DNA of 64,000 nt from Dehalococcoides mccartyi (GTDB lineage: Bacteria; Chloroflexota; Dehalococcoidia; Dehalococcoidales; Dehalococcoidaceae), in assembly GCF_001889305.1 (NCBI RefSeq), contig NZ_CP013074.1, positions 1,054,001-1,118,000 of the forward strand, read 5' to 3'. Position 1 is the first letter of the stretch, and the number at the start of each line of letters is the position of its first letter. Below the pieces are notes generated by a model that saw nothing but the letters and a program-made list of their open reading frames with translations, was not told the origin of the DNA and made no database searches. Shown one piece after another: positions 44,232-52,740 of the stretch. The position numbers and the translations under genes were made by a program.

Positions 44232-46141
44232 GCCAGAACAGAAATACCCCCCGAACCCAAATGCCGGTGAGCGGCGGACCTATGGGCGGCGGCATGCACA
44301 TGGGCGGCGGTCCTATGGGCGGAATGCGTATGGCTCATTCAGGTGAAAAAGCCAGAAATTTTAAGGACACCATGGCCAGCCTTTTGAAATACCTGACACC
44401 GTACCGTTTTACGCTTATTATTGCTCTGGTATTAGCCATTTTGGGTACGGTATTTACCATTATCGGCCCGAAACTGTTAGGCAATGCAACCACCAAGCTT
44501 TTTGAAGGTTTGGTCAGTAAAGTTACTAATGCAGTAGGTGCCGGCATTGATTTTACCTATATTGGCAATATCGTACTGATTCTGGTTGGGCTATACGCAA
44601 TCAGTGCCATATGCAGCTATATTATGGGCTACATAATGACCGGCGTATCCATCAAGGTTACTTATGACCTGCGTAAGCAGATAGCCGAAAAAATAAACCG
44701 CCTGCCAATGAAATTCTTTGACAACAAGACCTACGGCGAAGTGCTGAGCCACGTAACCAACGATGTTGATTTGATATCCAACACCCTGACCCAGAGCATG
44801 TCACAAATGGTCACCTCTATAGTTACCATACTGGGCGTACTGGTGATGATGTTCACTATAAACTGGGTTATGGCACTGGCTTCACTGATAATAGTCCCCG
44901 TCTCTATAGGCCTGATTTCCATGATAGTCGGGCGGTCCCAAAAATATTTCCGCAAACAACAGGACTATCTGGGTCATATAAACGGCCATGTGGAAGAAAT
45001 GTATTCCGCCCACAATGTCATGAAAGCCTTTAACGGTGAGGCAAAATCCATAGCTAAATTCAAAGGGCTAAATGAAGAGCTATACGGTGCATCCTGGAAA
45101 GCCCAGTTTTTATCCAGCATTATGATGCCCATGATGAACTTCATAGGCAACCTGAGTTATGTGGTTGTATGTATCTTGGGCGGCTTTTTGGCCATACAAA
45201 AGACTATTCAGGTAGGCGACATACTGGCCTTTGTCCAGTATGTCAGGTCATTTACCCAGCCGCTGGCACAAACCGCCAATATTGTGAACGTACTCCAGTC
45301 TACAGCGGCAGCAGCCGAGCGTATTTTTGAATTTCTGGGAGAAGGCGAGGAAGTACCCGAACCGTCTAACCCTGTTAGCCTGAAGGATATTTCAGGTGCT
45401 GTCAGCTTTAAAGATGTGTCCTTTGGCTACAGCCCGGCTAAAACTATAATTAAAGATTTCAATGCAGATATAAAACCCGGCCAGCGGGTAGCCATTGTAG
45501 GCCCTACGGGTGCAGGTAAAACTACCATGGTCAAACTGCTGATGCGCTTTTACGACGTAAACAGCGGGGCAATTCTGGTAGACGGGGTAAATATCCAGGA
45601 TATAAAGAGACAGGAATACCGGAGTGCTTTCGGCATGGTACTTCAGGATACCTGGCTCTTTAATGGCAGCATTATGGATAATATCCGCTTCGGCAAGCTG
45701 GACGCAACTGACGAAGAGGTTTATACCGCAGCCAAAACTGCCTACGTAGACCATTTTATACACACCCTGCCCAGCGGGTATGAAATGATAATGAACGAGG
45801 AGTCCAGCAATATTTCCCAAGGTCAAAAACAGTTGCTGACCATTGCCAGAGCCGTTTTGGCCAACCCCAAGATTTTAATTTTGGACGAAGCTACCAGCTC
45901 GGTAGATACCAGAACCGAAATGCTGATACAGCAGGCTATGGAAAATCTGATGAAAGGCCGTACCGCATTTATAATTGCCCACCGCCTGTCCACAATCCGC
46001 AACGCAGATATAATCCTTGTAATGAAAACCGGCGAGATTGTGGAACAAGGTAACCATACAAAACTGCTCGAAGCAAACGGATTTTATGCTTCACTATATA
46101 ACAGCCAGTTTGAATCAGGAATGGCAGAAGCAGACTCTTAA
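44228..46141 (+). CDS. Heterodimeric ABC exporter subunit with canonical catalytic site
   Basis: 637 aa. A Met/Gly/His-rich N-terminal tail (about 14-36, with PMGGGMHMGGGPMGGM) precedes six membrane helices and the ATPase domain: Walker A GPTGAGKTT (about 425), signature ISQGQKQLLTIARA (a Q replaces the usual second G), Walker B ILILDEATSSVD (about 549) with the normal Glu. It supplies the competent site for the pair, with its partner degenerate. The tail is unusual and might bind metal ions or be a disordered region. Confidence 0.92.
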   Translation: MSQNRNTPRTQMPVSGGPMGGGMHMGGGPMGGMRMAHSGEKARNFKDTMASLLKYLTPYRFTLIIALVLAILGTVFTIIGPKLLGNATTKLFEGLVSKVTNAVGAGIDFTYIGNIVLILVGLYAISAICSYIMGYIMTGVSIKVTYDLRKQIAEKINRLPMKFFDNKTYGEVLSHVTNDVDLISNTLTQSMSQMVTSIVTILGVLVMMFTINWVMALASLIIVPVSIGLISMIVGRSQKYFRKQQDYLGHINGHVEEMYSAHNVMKAFNGEAKSIAKFKGLNEELYGASWKAQFLSSIMMPMMNFIGNLSYVVVCILGGFLAIQKTIQVGDILAFVQYVRSFTQPLAQTANIVNVLQSTAAAAERIFEFLGEGEEVPEPSNPVSLKDISGAVSFKDVSFGYSPAKTIIKDFNADIKPGQRVAIVGPTGAGKTTMVKLLMRFYDVNSGAILVDGVNIQDIKRQEYRSAFGMVLQDTWLFNGSIMDNIRFGKLDATDEEVYTAAKTAYVDHFIHTLPSGYEMIMNEESSNISQGQKQLLTIARAVLANPKILILDEATSSVDTRTEMLIQQAMENLMKGRTAFIIAHRLSTIRNADIILVMKTGEIVEQGNHTKLLEANGFYASLYNSQFESGMAEADS

Positions 46142-46218
46142 TCTGATTTTTACCCCGGTATAACCCCGCTTTCAGACTTTGCGGCAAGCTAATTATATAT
46201 ATTTTAGAAAGGCAAAAC

Positions 46219-46518
46219 ATGCAGTCAAATAGCCATAAACATAATCCCGGTGATTTTACCCCGGCAATAAACACTTCAAAATGCGAGGGAGACGGAGAAT
46301 GCACCATGGTATGCCCCAATAGCGTATTTGAAATATATCACCTATCTGCGGAAGAAAAAGGCCGTCTGTCCTTTATAGCCAGACTGAAAGTATCGGCACA
46401 TGGCGGTAAACAAGCCCGTTTAATTCATGCGGAACGCTGTGAAGGCTGTGGCAATTGCGTAAGCGCCTGCCATGAAAAAGCCGTTAAATTAAAGAAAAAC
46501 CAGACAGCTGATACTTAA
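46219..46518 (+). CDS. Small two-cluster ferredoxin with an Asp in one cluster motif
   Basis: 99 aa. The second motif is CEGCGNCVSACH (four Cys, though the usual Pro is His). The first reads CEGDGECTMVCP: Asp replaces the second Cys of CxxCxxCxxxCP. In Pyrococcus furiosus ferredoxin the same replacement gives an Asp-ligated, redox-shifted [4Fe-4S] or interconverting [3Fe-4S] cluster. Between the motifs is a 40-residue insert. It follows the ABC operon by 77 nt and may be read through from it. Electron partner unknown. Confidence 0.8.
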   Translation: MQSNSHKHNPGDFTPAINTSKCEGDGECTMVCPNSVFEIYHLSAEEKGRLSFIARLKVSAHGGKQARLIHAERCEGCGNCVSACHEKAVKLKKNQTADT

Positions 46519-46529
46519 AAATAACCGGC

Positions 46530-46549
46530 AAAAGCCCAAGGGGCGTTTT
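46530..46549 (+). terminator. Probable terminator after the small ferredoxin gene
   Basis: GCCC-AAG-GGGC extended by AAA/TTTT with one bulged G, followed by ATATT. A short but plausible hairpin. The rest of the interval up to the tRNA gene (46550-46803) shows no feature I can support. Confidence 0.4.
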
Positions 46550-46803
46550 ATATTCAGATGGTTGCGAGGAAGCGGCAGCGGATTATTGACCAAGCAGGAT
46601 GCCATATCCTAAACTCTGTTCCAGCCTTATAAGTAAATAACACACCATTGATAATAAATATGTCTGAACTAGGTGAACACAGCTAAACCCGATATGTGGG
46701 GCTTTGTAAAACTATGCTGAAGAAGGTAATAAAACCGCTTTAGAATACTCAAACCGTTTGTTGCGGCAAATACAGAAAGTGCAAATATACCTATTGTACA
46801 GGA

Positions 46804-46880
46804 TGGTGGGCGGTAGTGGGGTCGAACCACTGACCTCAGCGATGTCAACGCTGCGCTCTAACCAACTGAGCTAACCGCCC
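46804..46880 (-). tRNA. tRNA-Val (GAC anticodon)
   Basis: Complete cloverleaf on the minus strand: acceptor stem GGGCGGT/ACCGCCC, D stem GCTC/GAGC, anticodon stem CAGCG/CGCTG with loop TTGACAT (anticodon GAC), T stem AGTGG/CCACT with loop TTCGACC. Discriminator A, and CCA is encoded. The anticodon reads valine GUC/GUU codons. Confidence 0.97.
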
Positions 46881-46891
46881 AAGAGAAACAT

Positions 46892-46920
46892 ATTTTACTA
46901 GCTTAGCACCTTAGCGTCAA
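46892..46920 (-). promoter_or_regulatory. Promoter of the tRNA-Val gene
   Basis: On the minus strand TTGACG (46920-46915), 17-bp spacer, TAAAAT (46897-46892). Initiation is expected a few bases before the mature tRNA 5' end. Confidence 0.7.
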
Positions 46921-46927
46921 ATGAGAC

Positions 46928-47575
46928 TTAGAAGATATTCCAGCCCGCCATTTTATGGGCATCCAGTTCGTTACCGAAAGCCTTTTTAGGAGTGACACCC
47001 TTTACAATAAGGGCGGCTACACCTATCTTGATAATATCCCCGGCAATAAAAGGCACAAGCCCCATAGACAGCAAAGCAGTAAAGCTGACAGGCTGCCCGA
47101 CAACAGATGACAGCCAGTAATTAAGCCAGAAAAGACCGGGTATATATACCAGGGCAAAGTTTGCAAATAGCATCAGGCCAAACATGGTGGTAAAACTGCG
47201 CGCCCGTATATATCTGTCAGCAAAATAGCCCAGGAAAAGAGACAGGCAAACAAATCCCGCCAGATACCCGGCTGTGGCGGTTACACCGGCACTCCAGCCG
47301 TTGAAAACAGGCATACCAGCCCAACCGGCAACTGCATACATGGCAACAGCTGCACCGCCCCACCACCTGCCCAGCAAAACAGCTGAAAGCAAGATGGCAA
47401 AAGTATGCAGTGTAACAGGTATGGGAGTCCACGGCAGGGGCAGTTTTATCTGGGCGGACAGAGCAATCAAGCCCGCAGCTGCCAAAGTCAGCCCTATTTT
47501 AGCCCATATATTTAAGGCACTACGCCGCTTAAAGACATCATAACGGAACTGACTGAGCGTACCTGTCATTTGCAT
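46928..47575 (-). CDS. bioY: Biotin transporter BioY
   Basis: 215 aa. Six membrane helices expected; the BioY signature LPWTPIPVTLHTFAILLSAV and GWAGMPVFNGW followed by GYLAGF are clear. BioY is the substrate-binding S component of an ECF importer and can work alone or with an EcfT/EcfA module. No energising genes are adjacent, so it relies on a shared module or acts alone. It indicates dependence on external biotin. Confidence 0.9.
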   Translation of the reverse strand: MQMTGTLSQFRYDVFKRRSALNIWAKIGLTLAAAGLIALSAQIKLPLPWTPIPVTLHTFAILLSAVLLGRWWGGAAVAMYAVAGWAGMPVFNGWSAGVTATAGYLAGFVCLSLFLGYFADRYIRARSFTTMFGLMLFANFALVYIPGLFWLNYWLSSVVGQPVSFTALLSMGLVPFIAGDIIKIGVAALIVKGVTPKKAFGNELDAHKMAGWNIF

Positions 47576-47623
47576 ATGTACATACCTCCCATAACATGAT
47601 AATGAAAAGTGATGCAGGAAAAT

Positions 47624-47860
47624 CTACTTGGATACAGTGGGTCTGCGGTTGCCTACCAGAGCAATATCCAGATTCTTGCCGCAGTGGGGGCAAGTAGTGG
47701 ATATAGTTATCGGCTGGCTCATCACCCGTTCAACCACTGCTGAAACTACCGAATCAATATTATCCAGCCTTTGGTCAAAAAGCTCCAGACGGTTATTGAT
47801 ATCGTCCAGGCTTATATCGTCACTGTGCTTTTTCATGGAGGGCTTGTCTTTGTTTGCCAA
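47624..47860 (-). CDS. Small protein with a CxxC motif, function unknown
   Basis: 78 aa with TTG start supported by GGAGG 7 nt upstream. The N-terminal half (about 15-45) is a charged, probably coiled-coil helix (DINNRLELFDQRLDNIDSVV), and the C-terminal part has CPHCGK, half of a zinc ribbon, perhaps completed by dimerisation. It precedes bioY on the same strand by 48 nt. Confidence 0.55.
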   Translation of the reverse strand: MANKDKPSMKKHSDDISLDDINNRLELFDQRLDNIDSVVSAVVERVMSQPITISTTCPHCGKNLDIALVGNRRPTVSK

Positions 47861-47944
47861 GTGATACCTCCGTTCAGATTTAACCCATTATAAGTAAGAA
47901 AGCAGAACATGTCAAAACATTTAGCGGGTTTTCGAACAAGGGTA

Positions 47945-47973
47945 TTGCCTGCGGGTGTATGCAGTTTTATACT
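47945..47973 (+). promoter_or_regulatory. Promoter of the EF-Tu domain 2-like gene
   Basis: TTGCCT (47945-47950), 17-bp spacer, TATACT (47968-47973). Initiation near 47980 makes the in-frame ATG at 47959 unusable and favours the ATG at 48004. Confidence 0.5.
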
Positions 47974-48003
47974 GAAAGCGAGAGGGCGGAAACGGATAAG
48001 GAA

Positions 48004-48255
48004 ATGCCTGAACTGCTGGTAGGTACGGTTTCCGATTATTTTGCCCATCCCGGGGTGGCCGGTATAGACCTGATAGACCAGCTCAAAGTGGGGGATACCA
48101 TACGTATAGAAGGCCATACCACTGACTTTGAGCAGGAAGTAGATTCCATCCAAATAAATCATGCCAACCTTACCGAGGCCAAAGCCGGCGATAGTGTTGG
48201 CATAAGAGTCTGCGACCGGGTACGGCCGGGAGACATGGTTTATAAAGTTACTTAG
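48004..48255 (+). CDS. Small translation-factor domain 2-like beta-barrel protein
   Basis: 83 aa from the ATG at 48004, preceded by TAAGGAA. The sequence [55 protein letters not shown] is that of EF-Tu/IF2-type domain 2 barrels, without a GTPase domain. Free-standing copies occur in various anaerobes, sometimes associated with U32 peptidases; the role is unknown. It is convergent with ribH. Confidence 0.75.
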   Translation: MPELLVGTVSDYFAHPGVAGIDLIDQLKVGDTIRIEGHTTDFEQEVDSIQINHANLTEAKAGDSVGIRVCDRVRPGDMVYKVT

Positions 48256-48719
48256 CCGAGGTTTTTCATCAAATTGGCCACTTCAATAGCCTGAGTAGCC
48301 GCATCAAAGCCCTTGTTGCCCATCTTGGTGCCTGCCCGCTCAATGGCCTGTTCAATGCTATCTGCGGTTATAACCCCGAATATCACCGGCAGAGACGCAT
48401 CCAGCCCTACTCTGGCAATACCCTTGGACACTTCGCTGGATACATATTCAAAATGGGGGGTACTGCCACGGATAACCGCCCCCAGACAAATAACCGCATC
48501 GTAGCGGCCGCTCTTGGCCAGTTTCTGAGCTACAAGCGGAATTTCAAAAGCACCCGGAACCCAGGCTACGTCCGTATTGTCGGCACTCACCCCGTGGCGT
48601 TCCAAGCTGTCTTTTGCCCCTGACAGTAGCTTTGAAGTAATAAATTCGTTAAAGCGGGACACCACCAGAGCCACTTTCAAGCCCTGCCCGTTTAAAACAC
48701 CCGAAAACTCTTTACCCAT
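48252..48719 (-). CDS. ribH: 6,7-dimethyl-8-ribityllumazine synthase
   Basis: 155 aa. [48 protein letters not shown] and [17 protein letters not shown] are the lumazine synthase blocks. It condenses 5-amino-6-ribitylaminouracil with dihydroxybutanone phosphate, forming icosahedral or pentameric shells. Last gene of the riboflavin operon, 28 nt after ribBA. Confidence 0.96.
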   Translation of the reverse strand: MGKEFSGVLNGQGLKVALVVSRFNEFITSKLLSGAKDSLERHGVSADNTDVAWVPGAFEIPLVAQKLAKSGRYDAVICLGAVIRGSTPHFEYVSSEVSKGIARVGLDASLPVIFGVITADSIEQAIERAGTKMGNKGFDAATQAIEVANLMKNLG

Positions 48720-48747
48720 TTTGCATACTCCTTAAGATGTATCTCTC

Positions 48748-49959
48748 TTAGTTTACCTTATCTACGTGTAAAATATGACCCATTTTTTTCTGTTTGGTCT
48801 CCAGATAATGGCGGTTATAGTTGTTGGGTTCAACAATTATCGGAACAGTTTCCACTACTTTAATGCCGTAACCTTCCAGACCAACCACCTTTTTGGGGTT
48901 ATTGGTCATCATACGGATTTTACTTAAGCCCAAATCTACCAATATCTGAGCACCTATACCGTATTCACGCAGGTCTGGTGCAAAACCAAGTTCAATATTA
49001 GCCTCAACAGTATCCAGACCCTTGTCCTGCAGGGCATATGCGCACAGCTTGTTATGCAGGCCTATGCCGCGGCCTTCCTGCCGCATATAAAGCAGCACTC
49101 CCCGCCCGGCTTTGGCTATTTGATTAAGCGCCATATCCAACTGCTCACCGCAATCACAGCGCTTGCTGCCAAAGACATCACCGGTGATACATTCGCTGTG
49201 TACCCTGACCAAAACCGGCTCCGGGCCGGAGATATCTCCCATTACCAGAGCAATATGTTCGTCAGCATCAAACTGGCTTTTATAGGCAACCGCTTTAAAC
49301 AAGCCGTGCGAAGTAGGCAGTTCGGCTTCGGTTATCTTTTTAACCATTTTCTCAGTGCGGCGGCGATAGGAAATTATGTCCTTGACGCTTATTATCTTGA
49401 TACCCCATTCGGCGGCTTTCGCTTCAAGCTGGGGCAGACGGGCCATAGTGCCGTCATCATTCATAATCTCACAAAGCACACCCGAAGGATACAACCCCGC
49501 CATACGGGCTAAATCCATAGAGGCTTCGGTATGTCCCGCCCTTACCAGCACTCCACCCTCGCGGGCGCGCAGGGGAAACATATGACCGGGCATGGCAATA
49601 TCTTCACGGGTAGCTGCCGTGTCAATCAAAACCTGAACGGTAGCCGCCCTGTCAGCCGCCGAAATACCGGTAGTAACTTTTTTACGGGCTTCTACCGAAA
49701 CTGTAAAACCGGTGCTGTAAGGCGAGGTATTTTCCGTAACCATCATGGGTATTTTCAGCTGTTCAAGCCTTTCGGCAGTAAGTGAAACACAAATAAGGCC
49801 GCGGGCATTTTTAGCCATAAAATTTATGACATCAGGCGTGACCATTTCAGATGCCATGACCAAATCACCTTCATTTTCGCGGTCATAGTCATCTACTACA
49901 ATAACAAACCGGCCTGCTTTTATATCTGCAATGGCGTCTTCAACACGGGCATTAGGCAT
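48748..49959 (-). CDS. ribBA: Bifunctional DHBP synthase / GTP cyclohydrolase II
   Basis: About 403 aa from the ATG at 49959; a longer frame would run into ribE. The N-terminal DHBP synthase domain has VVDDYDRENEGDLV and GHTEASMDLARMAG; the C-terminal GTP cyclohydrolase II has VRVHSECITGDVFGSKRCDC (zinc Cys) and LLYMRQEGRGIGL. It makes both riboflavin precursors from ribulose 5-phosphate and GTP. CAGGGGGAG lies upstream of the start. Confidence 0.96.
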   Translation of the reverse strand: MPNARVEDAIADIKAGRFVIVVDDYDRENEGDLVMASEMVTPDVINFMAKNARGLICVSLTAERLEQLKIPMMVTENTSPYSTGFTVSVEARKKVTTGISAADRAATVQVLIDTAATREDIAMPGHMFPLRAREGGVLVRAGHTEASMDLARMAGLYPSGVLCEIMNDDGTMARLPQLEAKAAEWGIKIISVKDIISYRRRTEKMVKKITEAELPTSHGLFKAVAYKSQFDADEHIALVMGDISGPEPVLVRVHSECITGDVFGSKRCDCGEQLDMALNQIAKAGRGVLLYMRQEGRGIGLHNKLCAYALQDKGLDTVEANIELGFAPDLREYGIGAQILVDLGLSKIRMMTNNPKKVVGLEGYGIKVVETVPIIVEPNNYNRHYLETKQKKMGHILHVDKVN

Positions 49960-49991
49960 AAGATATACTCCCCCTGCAAAGTTAAACGTAC

Positions 49992-50609
49992 CTAAAAACC
50001 GTTTTCGGCCAGAAATTGCGGGCTGATACCCTGTTCTGTCCGGCACAGTTTCTCCACGTATTTACCTATTATATCAGTTTCTATGTTTACCGTATCCCCC
50101 GACTTAAGCAGCCCCAGATTGGTTGATTTACGGCTCAGGTTTACCAGAGAAATGGAAAAGCGTCTTTCCTGCAAACTTGTGATAGTCAGACTAACCCCGT
50201 TTACCGCTACAAAACCCTTGTGAACCATATAACGAGTCAAGTTTGCTTCGCCTTCAAAGGTAAGCACATAGGCATTACCCTCAGGCACTGAGGAAATTAA
50301 CCTGGCAGTGCCGTCTACGTGCCCCTGCACCAGATGCCCGCCCATTCGGCTGTTAGGAGTAAGGGCACGTTCCAGATTTAGAGGGGAATTAGAGGGCAAT
50401 TTGCCCAGATTTGAAAGACGCAGGGTTTCGGGCATGATATCCGCATGAAAAGAAGAGCTATCAAAACGGGTGACTGTCAGGCAGACGCCATTAACCGCTA
50501 TGCTGTCACCTACTTTCAGCGATTCCAGCACCAGCTTTGCCCCAATATGTAAACCGGCGGGGCTTTGGGTTTTGAAAAACCCAAGTTCCTCAACTATGCC
50601 TGTAAACAC
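49992..50609 (-). CDS. ribE: Riboflavin synthase alpha chain
   Basis: 205 aa. Two lumazine-binding repeats: MFTGIVEELG, DSIAVNGVCLTVT in the first and GGHLVQGHVDGTA, FVAVNGVSLTI in the second. It dismutates two lumazines to riboflavin. GTG start, 2 nt after the stop of ribD. Confidence 0.96.
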   Translation of the reverse strand: MFTGIVEELGFFKTQSPAGLHIGAKLVLESLKVGDSIAVNGVCLTVTRFDSSSFHADIMPETLRLSNLGKLPSNSPLNLERALTPNSRMGGHLVQGHVDGTARLISSVPEGNAYVLTFEGEANLTRYMVHKGFVAVNGVSLTITSLQERRFSISLVNLSRKSTNLGLLKSGDTVNIETDIIGKYVEKLCRTEQGISPQFLAENGF

Positions 50610-50611
50610 GG

Positions 50612-51709
50612 TTACTCCTTAATAACGTAACCGGAAATCAAAACGTCCTGTCCAAAGGCAGTGGTGGTAATATCCCGAAGTTTGGCCGAATCTGTAATTA
50701 GCTCTGCTCCCAAACCCGCAACCGGAATCTTGGCATCCTTGCCGCCTATGATGATAGGAGCGACAAATACCAAAACCTTGTCTACCAGTTTCAGGTCAAA
50801 AAGCGAACCCAGCACAATGCCGCCGCCTTCCACCAACACACTGGTTACCCCATTTTGCCCCAGATAACGCAGCAGGGCTTTTAAATCTACCAGCCCCCGT
50901 TCATCAGGCAGCTCCACCACTTTCGCCCCAACTTCATCATACGCCTGTTTTTCCTCAGGGGTAAGCCCCTTGGCTACAGCTACAATGGTATTGCCGGGAA
51001 CATGAAAAACGTTTGAACTCAAAGGCGCCCGGCCGTTATCGTCAATAATTACCCTGGTAGGCTGACTGTGTGAAGTACCACCCCGCCCGCAGTTTACTCT
51101 GGCTGTCAGATGGGGATCATCTTTGAGTATGGTATTAAGCCCGGCCATAATCACATCTGATATATGGCGGATATAATGGGCAAAATGACGGGATTCTTCG
51201 TTGGAAATCCATTTGGAATCACCGGTGCGGGTACCCGTTTTGCCGTCAAGGCTCATAGCGTATTTGGCAGTCACAAAGGGCATGCCGGTGGTAATATACT
51301 TGAAATAGGCTTCATTCATCTGGCGAGCTTCACGCTCCATCATGCCCAGATGCACCTTGATACCGGCATTTTCCAGCTCTTTTTTACCTTTCCCGGAAAC
51401 CAAAGGATTATCATCCAGGGTGGCAATATAAACCTCTTTGATGCCTGATTCTATAATAGCCACAGCGCAGGGCGGAGTTCGCCCATGGTGGCAGCACGGC
51501 TCTAAAGTCACATATAAAGCAGCCCCTTTGGCCTTTTCAGCCGCCTGCTTCAAAGCTACTATCTCAGCGTGGTCACCGCCGGGCGGCTGGGTGAAACCTT
51601 GACCGACCACTTCGCCGTTTTTAACAATAACAGCCCCCACCGACGGATTGGGGCTAACCTGACCAATGGCCAGCTTGGCAAGTGATAAAGCTTGAGACAT
51701 ATATTTCAT
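50612..51709 (-). CDS. ribD: Bifunctional pyrimidine deaminase/reductase
   Basis: 365 aa. The N-terminal deaminase has zinc ligands HAEIVAL and CCHHGRTPPC (PCxxxGxTPPC variant), and the C-terminal reductase has KYAMSLDGKTGTRTGDSKW and LVEGGGIVLGSL. It carries out the second and third steps of riboflavin synthesis. First gene of the rib operon; there is no Shine-Dalgarno sequence and the start follows a promoter by 9 nt, predicting leaderless expression. No FMN riboswitch lies upstream. Confidence 0.95.
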   Translation of the reverse strand: MKYMSQALSLAKLAIGQVSPNPSVGAVIVKNGEVVGQGFTQPPGGDHAEIVALKQAAEKAKGAALYVTLEPCCHHGRTPPCAVAIIESGIKEVYIATLDDNPLVSGKGKKELENAGIKVHLGMMEREARQMNEAYFKYITTGMPFVTAKYAMSLDGKTGTRTGDSKWISNEESRHFAHYIRHISDVIMAGLNTILKDDPHLTARVNCGRGGTSHSQPTRVIIDDNGRAPLSSNVFHVPGNTIVAVAKGLTPEEKQAYDEVGAKVVELPDERGLVDLKALLRYLGQNGVTSVLVEGGGIVLGSLFDLKLVDKVLVFVAPIIIGGKDAKIPVAGLGAELITDSAKLRDITTTAFGQDVLISGYVIKE

Positions 51710-51718
51710 AATGCTGGC

Positions 51719-51748
51719 ATTCTAGCATCAAATCTTCATTTTTTGCAA
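51719..51748 (-). promoter_or_regulatory. Promoter of the riboflavin operon
   Basis: On the minus strand TTGCAA (51748-51743), 18-bp spacer, TAGAAT (51724-51719); the ribD ATG at 51709 is 9 nt further, so the mRNA is likely leaderless. Confidence 0.55.
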
Positions 51749-51796
51749 ACCTGCACTGGTATTAATGCATTGCCGAATATCCATATAATATACACT

Positions 51797-51829
51797 AAAA
51801 ACCCGGAGCCGCCCTCAAAGGCGGCTCCG
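51797..51829 (-). terminator. Terminator after the SIMPL lipoprotein gene
   Basis: A perfect 10-bp stem CGGAGCCGCC/GGCGGCTCCG with a 6-nt loop; on the minus strand GGTTTTTAG follows. Confidence 0.85.
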
Positions 51830-51854
51830 AATCAGCTAGTTGGATATTCCGAAT

Positions 51855-52619
51855 TTATTTTATACTGTAAACGGCCTGAACAGTTACCGTTACCGTGGTT
51901 TCCCCTGAAGTAATCGGGGTGATTTCGGGAGCAGAGCTTACCATACCTGCATCTTTAGTGTAGTCCCAGCGGGGTATATAATTGCTGGTTTCAGAGATGT
52001 AAATAAGTTTGCCCAAGCTTATGCCAGCCACGGAAGCCATTTGTTCAGCCTTGGCCTTGGCATCCTGAATGGCAAGGGCACGAGCCTGTTCATAGGCAGC
52101 AGAGGGGTCATCTATTGAGAAATACAGACCGTTTACACGGCTGTCATTTCCACCAGCTCGGACTGCATCATCAAGAATACTGCCAGTCTGGGCAATCTCG
52201 CGGATTTTTACTTCTGCCTGATTGCTTACCCTATAACCCACAATAGTAGACTTGTTATCAACCCATTCGGTAACAGGGTAGATATAATAGCTGCTGGTTT
52301 TGATATCTTTTTCCAGCACACCGTTGGCCTTAAGGGAGTTTATCATGGCATTCATGGCCTGAGCGGCCTGAGCCTGGGCTGTCTCTATGCTGATACCCGT
52401 GCTTTCTACTCCAAGAGTCAAAATGGCTACATCAGGGCTGACGGTGACCGCACCGCTTCCGTTTACCCAAACACCGGTATTTTGCTGGCTCCAGATAACG
52501 CCGGGGCTGTCCGTATTATCTGTTTCGTCAGTGGTAGTAGAAGCACACCCTGCTATGCCTCCGGCCAGTGAAACTACCAGTAAACCGCTTACTATGGGCA
52601 ATAATATTTTTTTGTTCAT
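51855..52619 (-). CDS. SIMPL (DUF541) domain lipoprotein
   Basis: 254 aa from the ATG at 52619, preceded by a perfect AAGGAGG. Lipoprotein signal peptide with lipobox GGIAGC. Mature part: a Thr/Asp-rich spacer, then a SIMPL domain with VNGSGAVTVSPDVAILTLGV, AQAAQAMNAMINSLK and the closing ETTVTVTVQAVYSIK. The domain is widespread on bacterial surfaces and forms oligomeric shells in some cases; its function here is unknown. Confidence 0.85.
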   Translation of the reverse strand: MNKKILLPIVSGLLVVSLAGGIAGCASTTTDETDNTDSPGVIWSQQNTGVWVNGSGAVTVSPDVAILTLGVESTGISIETAQAQAAQAMNAMINSLKANGVLEKDIKTSSYYIYPVTEWVDNKSTIVGYRVSNQAEVKIREIAQTGSILDDAVRAGGNDSRVNGLYFSIDDPSAAYEQARALAIQDAKAKAEQMASVAGISLGKLIYISETSNYIPRWDYTKDAGMVSSAPEITPITSGETTVTVTVQAVYSIK

Positions 52620-52725
52620 CTTTACCTCCTTGATATTCAAATAATATAACGCCCCCATCAAAAAGAAGTTAGCACCGTTTTAAAAAATGGATGGATTTTT
52701 TGTAGAATGAATATGAGAAAGGTTG

Positions 52726-52731
52726 TATAAT
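52726..52731 (+). promoter_or_regulatory. -10 box of the lepB gene
   Basis: Perfect TATAAT, 9 nt before the ATG at 52741; no convincing -35. An in-frame TTG at 52723 overlaps the box and is rejected as a start. Predicts a leaderless transcript. Confidence 0.45.
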
Positions 52732-52740
52732 TTGCCACAG

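Noticed and set aside
46550-46803. Interval before tRNA-Val as a mobile element insertion scar
   Set aside because: tRNA genes are frequent integration sites, but no duplicated tRNA end, integrase fragment or inverted repeat was found here.
51710-51800. FMN riboswitch before the riboflavin operon
   Set aside because: The conserved AGGATAT / GGGCAGGGTGAAATTCCC blocks are absent and the promoter leaves almost no leader.
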